DNA of 20,208 bases from Sphacelaria rigidula (GCA_964200075.2 CAXNAA020000557.1:1-20208), one strand, 5' to 3'; positions 10,701 to 19,631 are shown, counted from the first letter of the stretch. The notes: generated by a model from the letters alone, not told the origin. Numbers and translations: made by a program.

Positions 10701-13347
10701 TGCGGTTCCAGCAAATGAGCTAGTCTCGCGATCAACGGGTTCATGTTGAAACGCAGCTCACGGTTTCCAATGTGAAGACAACAGCATCAACAAGCTCGTA
10801 AAACGACGTTCACGTGTAAGCACGCAGAAAAGGCGTACGTAATTGTGGTGTTCGGGTGGGTGTCTGTGGCACATCAACTGGCGGTTAGTGTTGTGTTGAA
10901 TCGGCATCAATTTTGAGTGAAAAAAAGTACGCATGATCCAGACTCATATCGCGGTCGAAGGGTTAACCCTCGGACCGCGGGGTTAGTCTCCTGTTGAATC
11001 GGCATCAAATTCAAGTGAAAAAAATATTCATGATCCATGAAGACTGATGTCGCGGTCTGAGGGTTAACCAAGAGGGTGTAACCCTTATACCGCGAGATTA
11101 CTCTTTATGGATCATGCATACTTTTCTTCACTTGAAATTGATGCCGATTCAACAGAAAACTAACCTCGCGGCCTAAGGGTCAAGTTCCCTGAATTTCAAC
11201 CAAGTGGCTTATCGCGTCGTGAGCTCAGTTGGCTCTCTACAAACCTTGAACCTCCTGACGGTTGGGTCGTGGAAGAGAGTTGCGGTGGCGTCACAAGTTT
11301 TTTTCTTCTCACATCCTGTCTTCGTAGTCGTGGGAAGCGACGATATCGTGGGTATGCAAGGGTCGACCTGACGGTCGACGAGAATCAGGGACGGCCCCAC
11401 ACTTGTTGCGATTACTAGTGTGGCAAGTACCGCTGTAGTGACGGGTTGACTGAAGTCCAGGATGAAGAGGAAGGGAAATCGTATGAATTGAAAAAGTCCA
11501 TCCGGTCGTGTTTTTCAGTTGTGCATATTTTACAAAGCTCGTGAGAGAGTCATGAACGGTAGAACGTCCTGCGCACAGTTGTAGAGCACTGTTCATACTC
11601 AATATTGTACTGTTTTTTTCCCTCTCGTCCTCAGCTTCCCTAATGTTCAACTACAAATGACGTGGTACTGAAGTTCAATTATAGATGACGTGATGCTGAA
11701 CACCAACGTTGCCGAGATACTTGAGGATTCGTTCGGGAAAAGCTAAATGCGACTTTTCATCAAAAACATACCCCTGTCCATTGTGCGGTATCAACGTGTA
11801 GCCGTGAGTTTTTTCCCCCAGAGTATAGCGATGCTACGGTAGGGGTGCACTCTTTTCGCGAAATTTCGTCTGGTTTCAGGGGTTCCTAACGGTTCTAGAA
11901 GCACAAGGATATGGGTCAGGGTATCCCCGTTTGCAGATTAATTTGGGATATTGCCAGCACATTGTAATAGTGATCCTGCCGTACTCTCGCATATTTCCAT
12001 AAGCCGTGTTTTGGATTAGGTCAAGGGCTCCTAACAATTCTAACCTCGGAAAATATTTGTGTACCCCTACCGTGGCATCACTCAGTAGGTGGCGGGATCC
12101 CGACGACTCTCCAACCGTCGGGATGCGTGGGTTGGGCCTCGCACTTTATTTTGAAGTGAAAATCATGTCGACCCAGCAAACCACCCCCATGCTGGCCGCC
12201 GGAGGTTCAAGATAGGGCCTGAACAGCCTCAAGTAGGCTTGGATTGTAGCGGATCCCTACTGGATTTTTTGCATAGATCCGTTGAATCAGCCTCCAAAAT
12301 TATACTTTTGGATTCGCAGGAGGCTGGGATATTTCTTACTAATATCGGAAACTGTAGTTATTGAGTCTGCGTCTTGGCAAATGGGTTTTCGATCGGAAAG
12401 TTGCGGTTGAGAACAATTTCTGGCCCAATGAGACGTGGCTGTCAACATGAAATATCAGAGTTGGACTTACGGCCTACAAAATTAAATCGAAGTTTTCTTT
12501 TCTCGTCGCACGTTCTTTGTCGAAAAATGATGCGCTAAGATATACCCTCGGTATGTCACTTTTGGATCGATCATGTGCGATACGTCATCACGAATTACGA
12601 TTGAAATTTCGACGCAGTCTTGCTGCTCCTCCGCCTATTTTCGGTATAGAGACAATATGCTAAGACATGCCTCCAGACCTCGGAGGAATCTTGAAATCGA
12701 GTTCCCCGATATTATCAACAGTCATTCGCAGTTGAATACATGAGGATGTTCAAGTTTCAGATCACTCCACTGAAATTGTAGTAGAGCTGAGAAAAAGCAT
12801 TCACCACTAGTACAGCTCATGACATATGAACCGCGCGTGCGACCCGTGAGGCGTGGACCCCCCTCAACAATCGTCGTTCCTATTTATCTTGTGCACCTAT
12901 TGATGTGATAAGAGTACCCCCTGAACAACTGTTGCTCCTCTCTTCCTCGTGCAGGACATGCGTCTGTACCAACGTTACTTGGAGTACCGTGCGACGACAT
13001 TCATGGGGGGAGGATCGACGTGCCTGTCCGGACGTACCATGGCCTACCGCACCCACCTCTTCCGTTTCGATGGATTCAAGAACTACTTCCTCAACGAGCA
13101 CTTCGCGGGGCAACTGCAGCTGTCCGGGGATGACAAGTGCCTTACCCGACTGTGTATCATGTCAGACTACAAGATGTGGCATCAGATCTGCGAGGTAAAA
13201 TGGGAATTTCAGAGGAACTTGTATGGTGATCCTTCACGAGAATACGGAGGGATCCAAGCGGTGTTGACATGGAAATAAACAGCGGCTGGCGCAACACCGT
13301 TCCAATACCACAACGCAAGATTTCCTTCATACTCGACCAACTCTCCG

Positions 13348-13396
<49 letters not shown>

Positions 13397-15485
13397 CCCC
13401 TCCGGCCGCTGGCTCGCGCGCTGGGGGGGGTGGCAAACAAGAACATAACCACCGCCCCTTCNNNNNNNNNNAAGAAAAAAAAAAGGGGGGGGCGCACCCC
13501 CGTCCCCAAACCCCACCCCAAAATTTCCTTCCTCCCCCCCCACCCCCCCCCCCCCCCCCCCCCCCCCCGTTCCGTCCCAATCTCCGCCTCGAAAGGGATT
13601 CGTGGTCAGTGGTCGAACGACTGATGGGAGCAACAAATGAGTACGCCCTCGTCCCGTTCCCCTCATTTGGTCTGATGAAGTAGGCATGCAAGATGATCAG
13701 TATACCCACCCCCCTTTCCTTCCCCATTGATGTCCATCGTTCTTCTACGATCATTTCATTCACCGACCAATATACGTCATTTCCCGCTCGTGGTTATCCC
13801 TTCGCCCTCTATATCTTGTACTTTCGTAACGACCGATGTTTACCAGGTATGTACCCTTTCTACACAGTTCGAGGAGGGACCGAAGCTTCGCTCTCAGCTG
13901 CTTCGGTGGAGCCGCAACTCGTGGCGTTCCGACATCAAGATGCTTTTCTTGGAGAGGGTGGTGTGGCGCAAGTACCCATGGTTGGCGATCACATCCCTCG
14001 ACAAGATGATCAGTCCCTTCACCATGGTGTACGGTCCGATCGCCATCCTGTTCGCGGCGTTCTGGGAGGTCAACATGTTCATCATCGTGGCGTTTGCGTG
14101 TTATATCCTCGTCACGCGTATCATGAAAACCCTCATGTACTTCACCTGGTCAAGGTGCGACTGAAGATATTCGATTTTCTGAACATGAAACAAGAGTCAC
14201 GATCATTTCATTCTTTGGTCGTGAAAGAGTTGCGGTTTTTCAACCGCGATAGCGACTTTTTTTTCCAGTTTTTTTCTTCTTTCCTGTTCATTCCCCAGGT
14301 GCTTGGCTGTGATGCAAATTGTTGGATGGCGCCACCACAACAGACATGAGGGTTCCACTGAGATTTCTTCGGAAGCGACGAGTTGATGAATTTTTGGCCG
14401 AGGCTACATACACAACGTTTCAACTTGTTGTGACCAAATCAGTCGAAACCGGTACAGATCCGCTGATGAGACACGGCATACATTTTGACTGGTTATTTTC
14501 ACTGCTGAAATAGTACAAGCGTTGAATCGCCATCATGTCTCTGAACCCAAATGGCTCGTTCTGGCGGTTGAAGGACTGAATCCTCAATTTCCTGCCCTGT
14601 CGTGATCAGTAGGTGGGGGGCTAAGGTATGGTCCGTCATAACGTATCAGCGCACTCGGATCGTGGACCTAAGCCCAGAACCCTTTTATGTCTCCACAATT
14701 TATTGGAAAAAACAGAAGTCCTGAAGATGTCCGTTCTCTTTTCCCCTCGTGAATCGTGTCGTCTGTTCGTATCGTGATATGGGAAAAGGCCCCGCCCTCC
14801 GTGTCGATGGATGTGGTACATTCTGCCGTTCATCTTCGTGCAGTACTGGGGTGCCGTGATTAAGCTGTACGCGCTGTGCACGCTCAAGGATAGGCGTTGG
14901 GGTAACCGTGAGGTTAAGGTGAACGCGCAAAACGAGATCGTTAGGACGGGAGAATTCGAAGACGACGCAGAGGAGGAGGGAGGTATGTTCCAGGGTTGAC
15001 CGGCCACACATTTAAATCACGTGATTTATACTCATTCGTCAATAAAATTATTATTTTCGCACATGAGGCCCATCTCTCGAACCTGTGGTCACAGACGTCG
15101 ACTCGCCTTCGGGAGACATGTATTTCTCATTCCCCCCCCCCGAGACTCCGGACAAGATCGAAGACAAGATGGATAACAGCAGTTGAAAGTTGGACAAAGG
15201 ACAAGAGGCAGATGAGGAATTCTCGTAACTGAGATTGCAATACTGATGATCCGTCAGATGAAGTTGTAGCACATAGAGAGCCAGGCGGCAGTCTAGTTGT
15301 AGCGCAAGATGTTTGCCTAACTTTTTTTTAATTCTACCTGCATGCCCCTCCTTTGGTCGGTTCGCCTCCTTCTGTTTTCTGCGCCCTCTGCTCCAGATCC
15401 GCAAAAACCTGCACCAGATGCGGGGGGAGAGTACTATGACAACGAGGAGAAAGATAACGGCATCGAAATGGGTCCCAACCATTGA
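4003..15485 (+). CDS. Membrane-bound GT2 polysaccharide synthase (Cps1/hyaluronan-synthase-like), six coding exons
   Basis: Predicted CDS is join(4003..4308, 10208..10477, 12955..13194, 13847..14154, 14789..14982, 15397..15485), giving 1407 nt and 468 residues. All joins keep frame; intron phases are 0,0,0,2,1. Seen in the protein: an N-terminal hydrophobic segment (about residues 10-40), a GT-A start (MIIPVY) in exon 1, the first Asp in VVVVDTNS (D96), DDD (147-149), the acceptor-site-like LSGRT (216-220), GDDK (250-253), QLLRW (289-293), two hydrophobic segments (about 325-372) and a last one (about 384-404) ending IKLYAL, then an acidic tail. Known of the family: such enzymes use a UDP-sugar to extend a beta-linked polysaccharide and move it through the plasma membrane. 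Spacing between motifs matches my recollection of the fungal Cps1-type proteins, and the length is near that family's. The sugar is inferred, not shown: hyaluronan, chitin-like or another glycan remain possible. No neighbouring gene informs function. Intron 4 and exon 6 are the least certain parts. Confidence 0.9.
5315..5322 (+). promoter_or_regulatory. TATA-like box inside intron 1
   Basis: TATAAAAG preceded by GC-rich sequence (cgtggctgccccgcgtgggc), a layout resembling a core promoter. No convincing coding sequence follows, so an internal promoter or chance are both possible. Confidence 0.2.
7583..7641. repeat. Small hairpin in intron 1
   Basis: gaacatgtttcggtg (7583-7597) pairs with caccgaacatgttc (7628-7641), one base bulged, with a loop of about 30 bases. 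Confidence 0.65.
7663..7936. other. Poly-C assembly gap with duplicated flanks (intron 1)
   Basis: Ten Ns at 7837-7846. Seventy bases before the poly-C run (7663-7732) realign without gaps to 7851-7920 after the Ns, and several mismatches are replacements by G or C. The sequence after each C run is also similar (aacccacata.. versus acgcacacataaccc). Best read as two unmerged reads over the same C tract. Confidence 0.8.
8343..8535. repeat. Foldback element, family B, copy 2 (in intron 1)
   Basis: Ends are aggccgtgtc... and ...gacacggcct, inverted. Arms about 80 bases (8343-8427 and 8459-8535) match the 817-1037 element, including gattccaccgcacgtt and cctgatacgt. TTA occurs at both borders (8341-8343, 8536-8538), a possible but weak target duplication. 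No transposase inside. Confidence 0.8.
10208..10477 (+). CDS. GT2 gene exon 2: DDD motif region
   Basis: Encodes residues 103-192. The acceptor is ATTCCAG|GTG after a pyrimidine-rich run near 10175-10190, and the donor is ATG|GTAAGC at 10478; both ends are phase 0. The peptide starts VLNIVE, carries KPGKRAAMYTGL (the conserved Lys/Arg-rich stretch before the second Asp motif) and VFADDDALYGP. DDD at 147-149 is the metal/UDP-binding motif of processive GT2 enzymes. GGCGTRQ follows, matching the family's VGGVGTxQ-type strand. The join to exon 1 needs no extra residues, so I see no missing exon in the long first intron. Confidence 0.93.
10655..10748. repeat. Palindromic family D, half copy (intron 2)
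   Basis: Matches the right arm of 2167-2365: gcgggcagtccacctggatcat, then gagtgaaattgatgc, and tctcgcgatcaacgggttca in the place of the ctcgcggtc tail. The left arm is absent. Confidence 0.7.
10890..11190. repeat. Palindromic family D, multi-module copy (intron 2)
   Basis: Two tandem left modules start gttgaatcggcatcaa (10894 and 10993), each followed by aagtgaaaaaa, catgatcca, and a palindromic core around gggttaacc. The second has a full right arm ending ttgatgccgattcaac (about 11136-11153). Arms extend outward to cctcgcggcctaagggt (11164-11180), mirrored at about 10965-10985, giving arms near 110 bases. It is made of alternating palindromes rather than one terminal inverted repeat. Confidence 0.85.
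11645..11700 (+). repeat. 28-base tandem duplication (intron 2)
   Basis: Units 11645-11672 and 11673-11700 match at 23 of 28 positions and each contains TGACGT. All five differences are transitions. Confidence 0.85.
11821..12088. repeat. Inverted repeat with short arms (intron 2)
   Basis: gatgctacggtaggggtgcac near 11830-11851 is mirrored by gtgtacccctaccgtggcatc near 12059-12079. Arms are about 40 bases with a weakly matching interior. Inside, ttcaggggttcctaacggttcta and tcaagggctcctaacaattcta form a diverged direct repeat. Confidence 0.65.
12955..13194 (+). CDS. GT2 gene exon 3: SGRT and GDDK motifs
   Basis: Encodes residues 193-272. The acceptor is a good pyrimidine tract ending CGTGCAG|GAC and the donor is GAG|GTAAAA; both are phase 0. 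Key motifs are GGGSTCLSGRTMAYRT (the segment lining the acceptor-sugar site) and QLSGDDKCLTR, in which the first Asp of GDD is the likely catalytic base. The stretch between them (NYFLNEHF) is at the family's normal spacing. Codons are richer in G/C at the third position than the surrounding intron DNA, as expected for a selected exon. Confidence 0.93.
13271..13568. other. Poly-C assembly gap with duplicated flanks (intron 3)
   Basis: Ten Ns at 13462-13471. Positions 13297-13328 align without gaps to 13500-13531 at 25 of 32 bases, with mismatches turned into C or A, and the alignment continues leftward (gcaacacc/gcacccc, ggaaataaa/agaaaaaaa). Two long C runs follow the two copies. Confidence 0.78.
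13558..13650 (-). repeat. Dispersed repeat with poly-G tail, copy 2 (inverted, in intron 3)
   Basis: On the minus strand this reads gtactcatttgttgctc... gtcgttcgaccactgaccacg... ccctttcgag, matching 62-151, and runs into a G tract. The shared end next to G tracts suggests either a repeat with a G tail or an insertion preference for G runs. Confidence 0.7.
13847..14154 (+). CDS. GT2 gene exon 4: QLLRW motif and central membrane segments
   Basis: Encodes residues 273-374 plus two bases of codon 375. The acceptor is TTACCAG|GTA, phase 0. It holds QLLRWSRNSWRSD (289-301), the QxxRW product-binding signature of processive GT2 enzymes, then two hydrophobic stretches separated by a few residues around FWEVN, predicted to be transmembrane. 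The preferred donor is CAAG|GTGCGA at 14155 (phase 2). An alternative donor CTG|GTCAAG at 14149 is also phase 2 and would remove two residues. Retention of the next intron stops translation at 14162-14164, before the last membrane segment. Confidence 0.91.
14155..14788 (+). other. Intron 4 of the GT2 gene
   Basis: Phase 2 intron with donor GTGCGA and acceptor GGAAAAG. A much stronger-looking acceptor lies inside it at 14298 (T-rich tract ending CATTCCCCAG) and may define an alternative last exon (14299-14386). No foldback copy was seen apart from a short match to the palindromic family (gttgaatcgccatca at about 14523). Confidence 0.7.
14789..14982 (+). CDS. GT2 gene exon 5: final membrane segment and IKLYAL motif
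   Basis: Encodes residues 375 (last base) to 439 and the first base of codon 440. The reading frame is closed upstream by a TGA at 14775-14777, so the only usable AG is GGAAAAG|GCC, whose phase (2) fits exon 4. This acceptor has a poor nearby pyrimidine tract, which lowers confidence in the exact edge. The peptide WYILPFIFVQYWGAVIKLYAL followed by a conserved WGNR matches the C-terminal end of Cps1-type synthases. It is followed by an acidic run rich in Glu and Asp. It ends at the strong donor GAG|GTATGT. Confidence 0.85.
14983..15396 (+). other. Intron 5 of the GT2 gene
   Basis: Donor GTATGT, acceptor CTGCTCCAG, phase 1. If retained, translation ends after four further residues (MFQG) at TGA 14997-14999, and an AATAAA follows at 15041. 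The stretch 15016-15110 is a diverged copy of 656-756. Confidence 0.72.
15016..15110 (+). repeat. Diverged dispersed repeat, copy 2 (intron 5)
   Basis: Same-strand partner of 656-756. It carries the AATAAA at 15041 that could end a shorter transcript of the GT2 gene, so that signal may be repeat-derived. Confidence 0.6.
15397..15485 (+). CDS. GT2 gene exon 6: acidic C-terminal tail and stop
   Basis: Follows an excellent acceptor (long C/T-rich run ending CTGCTCCAG). Exon 5 leaves one base of a codon and this exon supplies two, making Asp440; the frame then runs 28 residues to TGA at 15483-15485. The peptide (APDAGGEYYDNEEKDNG) continues the acidic, Gly-rich composition of the end of exon 5. 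That continuity, plus phase agreement, supports the join. The other phases either stop sooner or give a basic peptide unlike the preceding tail. There is no domain here, so support is from splicing logic and composition only. Confidence 0.72.
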
Positions 15486-17400
15486 GATATGCTCATAACA
15501 TAATTATATTTTTCATGTCTTGGTTCCGGCTGTTTTCTCTTGTTGTTCCATGTGAGGTCATGTTCCAGAGGTGGCACCTTCAAAGCGATGCTTTCCTTGC
15601 TATTTGACTTTTACTCGGTCATCTTCTTGGCCTCGTTGTTTTTTGTTGGAAGTCGCAAAAAATAGCGGCCCGATGTGTTCGGTTGAGGTTTGGCCGTGTA
15701 ATGCCATCGGGTTGTGTGGGTGAGCGGCGTGGCGGATGTCGGATGGTCACAGGCAGTGTACTGCTATATATTTTGTTGGCTCTCGTTCCCGTTTTGATGG
15801 ATACGTCAGTTTTGAGCGGTGTACTGCTACAGGAATAGATTACGGTCCATTCTCAGGTCAAGATTTCCCACAACTCTGGCCGAGTGTTTTTTTTATTTTT
15901 CCGCTGTCAAGCGAGTGCTGAACCGAATTTCTTGTGCGAGGGTTTTGAGATATCGCCGGATTTTTTCAACGTCGGGATTATCCAACAATGAGAATGCCCC
16001 TAGCGTAGCGTACTCTCGATTGTTCGTCGATGCTACCTGGGGGGCGTGTCTACACAGGACTTGCATGGATGATCCGGAGACAGTTTTCCGATGAAATATT
16101 TCGTCGCTTTTCCGTGGATGATGGTGTGAGATCCCCACCGCAAACGTCTTGAGATCAAATGTGTGTGGTTGATTCTCTGCCCTGTGCGGTTCGAAAACTG
16201 TCTCGCGTTGTACCCTATTGGTGCTCTTACAATGAAGATTGGGTGGGTTGTACCCTGCTGGTGCTCGTACAACGAGGTTTGGGTGGGTTGACGTTGGGTG
16301 TTGCTAATATATCGGGGACTGCTGAACTGCGAAATGTGGTCGTTCTTTTGTGCTGGGAATAGTTAGATGGCTGTGCTTTGTCCGAGAGCACAATGGCGTG
16401 CTGTGTAATCCTGTTTTGTTGAGTGATGGCGGCCGGAATTTCTGGGGTGGGGAGTGGTGCCATATGTTCAATACTATGATTCACTTGCGGACTTTTTCAT
16501 GTGTCGTTCTGTATTTTTTCTCCTCTCATTTTATGTTTGTGGCCTGTTGGTATGTAATTTGTTTGCTTTTCGGCGCTGCTGTGGTGGTGCAAAGGACGGC
16601 ATATCGACTCCGTTGTCTGAGTGTGTTGTACAGGCGCGTTCCGCTTGACTTAGTCGTTATTCTCACAGCCTTGCTGTGGTTGATCTAATGCTCGTTTGGT
16701 TGCATTCTTTCCCGCCACCTGGAGCTGACGCTGTGATCTCGGTGCTTTTTTACCAATCCCTTGGATGGGTTTGGGACTGCTGTGCATGTCAAAATATTCG
16801 CGTTGTCGTCTCGGCTACAAGGGATTGTCAACCTTTCGAAAATGGTTTCCCTAATGCCAAGGAATCTGTGACCGTGTCTCCCGCGTTCTCGCGACTTTTT
16901 TCTTTCAACGTCGTACTAGCGTATACTTGCCTGATTCGAGAGGGGAGGGGTGAGGGATATAAAGTCACGCTCGACTGGAATCATGATGAAAACCGTTTCC
17001 CAAGATTTTGTCCTAGAGGTGGTGCCAAAACGCCCATCTCGTCTCATTCCCCTTGGAGGAAAAGAGAGTCTCGACTGGTTTAACGGGAGGGCTTCGATAG
17101 ATACATGGATGTGAGGTTTGCAAGTAAAAGCGAACGAACAGGAAGCGAGGTTCTCAACCTTCGTGTGCAGTCACTCCCGTGTCAAGGTTTTCGTTGGTCG
17201 TTGTTTCATCCGAGGTTCCCGATGTCATGAGGGAGAAAATGAAGTGAAGAAAAACTCGATGAGGGTGATGAGAATTTTCGATTTTCAAAACCGTTTTTTC
17301 GTCTCCGTTTGATTTTGGTTGGTTCAGTGACTCGCTTGTGCTTGAGTGAAGATGCTCTTGTACGTGTAGCGTTGGCGGGGGGTATTCATAATTCATCTTC
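15486..17400 (+). other. T/G-rich 3' flank, possible long 3' UTR
   Basis: No gene seen. The + strand is visibly T-rich and A-poor (for example 16501-16560 has 33 T and 6 A by count), which also produces spurious hydrophobic open frames such as 16350-16688. A transcribed 3' UTR would fit, but no AATAAA is present close to the stop codon. Confidence 0.4.
16208..16287 (+). repeat. 40-base tandem duplication
   Basis: Two 40-base units (16208-16247 and 16248-16287) begin ttgtaccct and end ttgggtggg, differing at a handful of positions. Confidence 0.85.
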
Positions 17401-19488
17401 TGCCCTCCCCCCCTCGGTGTGTCGGTGTTGTCGCCATATTTTGCCAACCTTGGAATGGCCGGAGTATCTCCGCTGTTGATGTTTTTCCCTTTCCCCGTTC
17501 TCCCCTCAGCCTCCTCCCCGAGATGTGGCACCTCCCTGTTGGAGTGACAATCAGTCCGACCTGCCTGGAAATCTGTGCTCGCATCATGCCCCATGGTGGC
17601 TGCAGCGCGGTCAAGGGCCGCACTTTCCCACGTTCTTTGAGTCTGAAAATTTTGACGCACACTGCACATTGAAGCCAACCTCGTCGCGGTACTTTGAGGT
17701 TCACACCTGCGCACTGTTGCGCCAGGTGTTTGGTCGAGGGGGATGGGGAATGAGGTTGACAGGCAGGACCATTTTCACTCCGGCAGAAGGGGTGAATTTT
17801 GTTCAACGATCACCGTGTGCTTTTTTAGACGAGAGTAACGAGTGTCGGAGTTTTTATCATGATGGTTTGCTCAAAATATATGTCGACCGCGTGGGTGAAA
17901 AAGGGCTGATGATACCCATGCGCTATCATAGCTTGGAGAATGAATATCGCGGGGGAAAAGGGTTTGGAACATTGTCGTTCCCTTGCGCTCAGGAATTTTC
18001 TGCAAAATGACCGGGTAAATTAAGACGTGGCCCAATCAGTTGCCGTACGGTAGTTAATCAAAAATAGGGTGAAACAGTGGGTTGAACCTGGGTTAGGTAT
18101 TGCGCTGAAGTAATCACGTCATGACCAGGTCTTGTTGAATAATCGATATATTTATGGGTGTATTTGTGCTGTCGACCCTGCGTCTTGTTGAGCAAGAGTC
18201 AATGCAGCGATTACTTTTGCCAGACTTTTATTTTCGAGCGTTTCCCTGCCTGTAGCTCTCGTCTTTTTCCGTGAATGGTTGGACCTGTTGTTCGGTGGGA
18301 CAAGCAGCATTTGGTTAAAAATGCCTGAGTTGCTGACGAGGGCCCTTTCATACACACATACATCTGTACCCTTTGAGGTATTCTGTATCCTTTCTCTCCC
18401 CTTCAATGTTTTTGTTTGCACACGGCCAACTACATGGTTTTTGGATACCCACACAGTGATTGCAAGGATGGTTGGAGGAATAATGATGTGTCACTCTTTC
18501 ATGTTCCAAAGTACGGGTCTAGAGCAATATTAGTTGTTCCACATTGATGTCTACATTGAACAGTTTGTGCCCCCCCCTGCCCCTGCCCTCCCCGATTAGC
18601 AGGCCAGGGTTCAGTTCGCGAGTAGTGAGGTGAACCAGGGGTGGACATCATACTTCGGTAGGGTAAGGGAATGTTCCTTTTTCGTCAACCGTCCACTCTA
18701 TCAGGCGCACTCGACTGACTTGAGGGAAATCATGTTGAATTTGCCCTGCACGCAGATACAGAAGTAACATATATATATATATATAACCAAATTATTATTT
18801 TCAGAACGTCCGTTGATTGGATGGCACGGTGTCTTCTGCACACTTGGGCATTCCTTCTTCCTGGTCGGCAATTATTGTGCGATGCGTATGGATATAATAT
18901 ATGCCACCAAGCAAGGTGCTTGCTGCCGTCGCTTATTCCGTGTTTTTTTTATCTCTCTCCGTTTGTGCAATAATTTTCATATGTAAAATGTGTATGCGTG
19001 GGTGTGCCTCTTGAGGTAGTTAATTTCTGCGGGTTTTCCGTGGTTGGGGCGTTATTTTTCGGCTCGGCGCGTTGTTTTTCCTCTTGTTGCTAATTCGGAA
19101 AAATGGAAAGGCATCCTGATGGTGGATATACTGTGAATTTAGCTGTAACCGTGGAAAGACTACACGACTAGTGAGATCCATCTCCCGAATGATGACGCAT
19201 TCTCTCCCACCACAGCTAGCTGCCGCCGGCCCGAATTTGGTGCCGTGCCAGCAGTCGAAATGAAATGGGTGAAGAATGAGGGTCTTGGGGCCTTCCATGA
19301 CGTGTCCGGCTAAATGAAGGGAAATGTCGTTTTCGTAAGACCACGAGCTTGGCCAACTGACAGTGATCTCTCAATGTTTTCGGGCCTGGCTGAGGCAAAT
19401 TCGAGAAATTGGGCACTGAAATATGGACATAACACTTCAATGATCAATATTCACAACCTTCTGGGGAATGCAACGAAAAAATGAAAAT
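17400..19488. other. No supported gene
   Basis: Contains an open frame on + (17525-18010, GTG at its left end) and overlapping ones on - (17154-17806), none with recognisable motifs, and a C-rich stretch near 18570-18592. No foldback element as clear as those upstream was found. Confidence 0.5.
18768..18785. repeat. (AT)n microsatellite
   Basis: An uninterrupted AT dinucleotide run of about eight units. Confidence 0.9.
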
Positions 19489-19504
19489 CAGGGGTCAATT
19501 TATA

Positions 19505-19631
19505 TACGCGACACGTCCACGTATTCTTTCAACGTCCACGTTACGTTGCGTATGTCGCGTGAAAATTTTTGAACGTACGTGAACGTTTCATTTGAATTTT
19601 AACGTTACGCTCACGTTACGGTCATCACGTC
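19505..19631. repeat. ACGT-rich cluster
   Basis: About eleven ACGT tetramers in roughly 125 bases, in contexts such as aacgttacg, gaacgtacgtgaacgtt and ccacgt. The left part is bounded by acgcgaca / tgtcgcgt (inverted, 19506-19560). It may be a decayed short tandem repeat, the interior of a small element bounded by CAGGG (19489) and CCCTG (19648), or a set of transcription-factor sites. Confidence 0.55.

Larger units (their letters stand above)
10478..12954 (+). other. Intron 2 of the GT2 gene (about 2.5 kb)
   Basis: Bounded by ATG|GTAAGC and GTGCAG|GAC. It holds a partial (10655-10748) and a multi-module (10890-11190) copy of the same palindromic repeat family found upstream of the gene, a 28-base tandem duplication (11645-11700), and an inverted repeat with short arms (11821-12088). 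From 12090 to 12954 I see only one small hairpin (cagcctcc...ggaggctg, about 12288-12325) and no coding signal. Confidence 0.85.
13195..13846 (+). other. Intron 3 of the GT2 gene, with assembly gap
   Basis: Bounded by GAG|GTAAAA and TTACCAG|GTA. It contains two long poly-C runs (about 13350-13394 and 13550-13568), ten Ns (13462-13471), and after the gap a copy of the repeat also seen at 62-151, in opposite orientation. Flank duplication around the gap means the intron is over-long in this assembly. Confidence 0.8.

Noticed and set aside
13157-13763. Long Gly-rich frames on the minus strand
   Set aside because: They read through poly-C tracts and the N gap, and overlap exon 3 of the GT2 gene.
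16350-16688. 112-codon hydrophobic frame resembling a membrane protein
   Set aside because: The hydrophobicity follows from the T-rich strand composition; there is no motif or splice context.
17525-18010. 161-codon open frame on the + strand, after a good-looking acceptor (CCCCTCAG)
   Set aside because: It starts with GTG, has no recognisable motif or compositional shift, and overlaps equally long frames on the other strand (17154-17714). It could be a terminal exon of an unseen gene, but nothing positive supports that.
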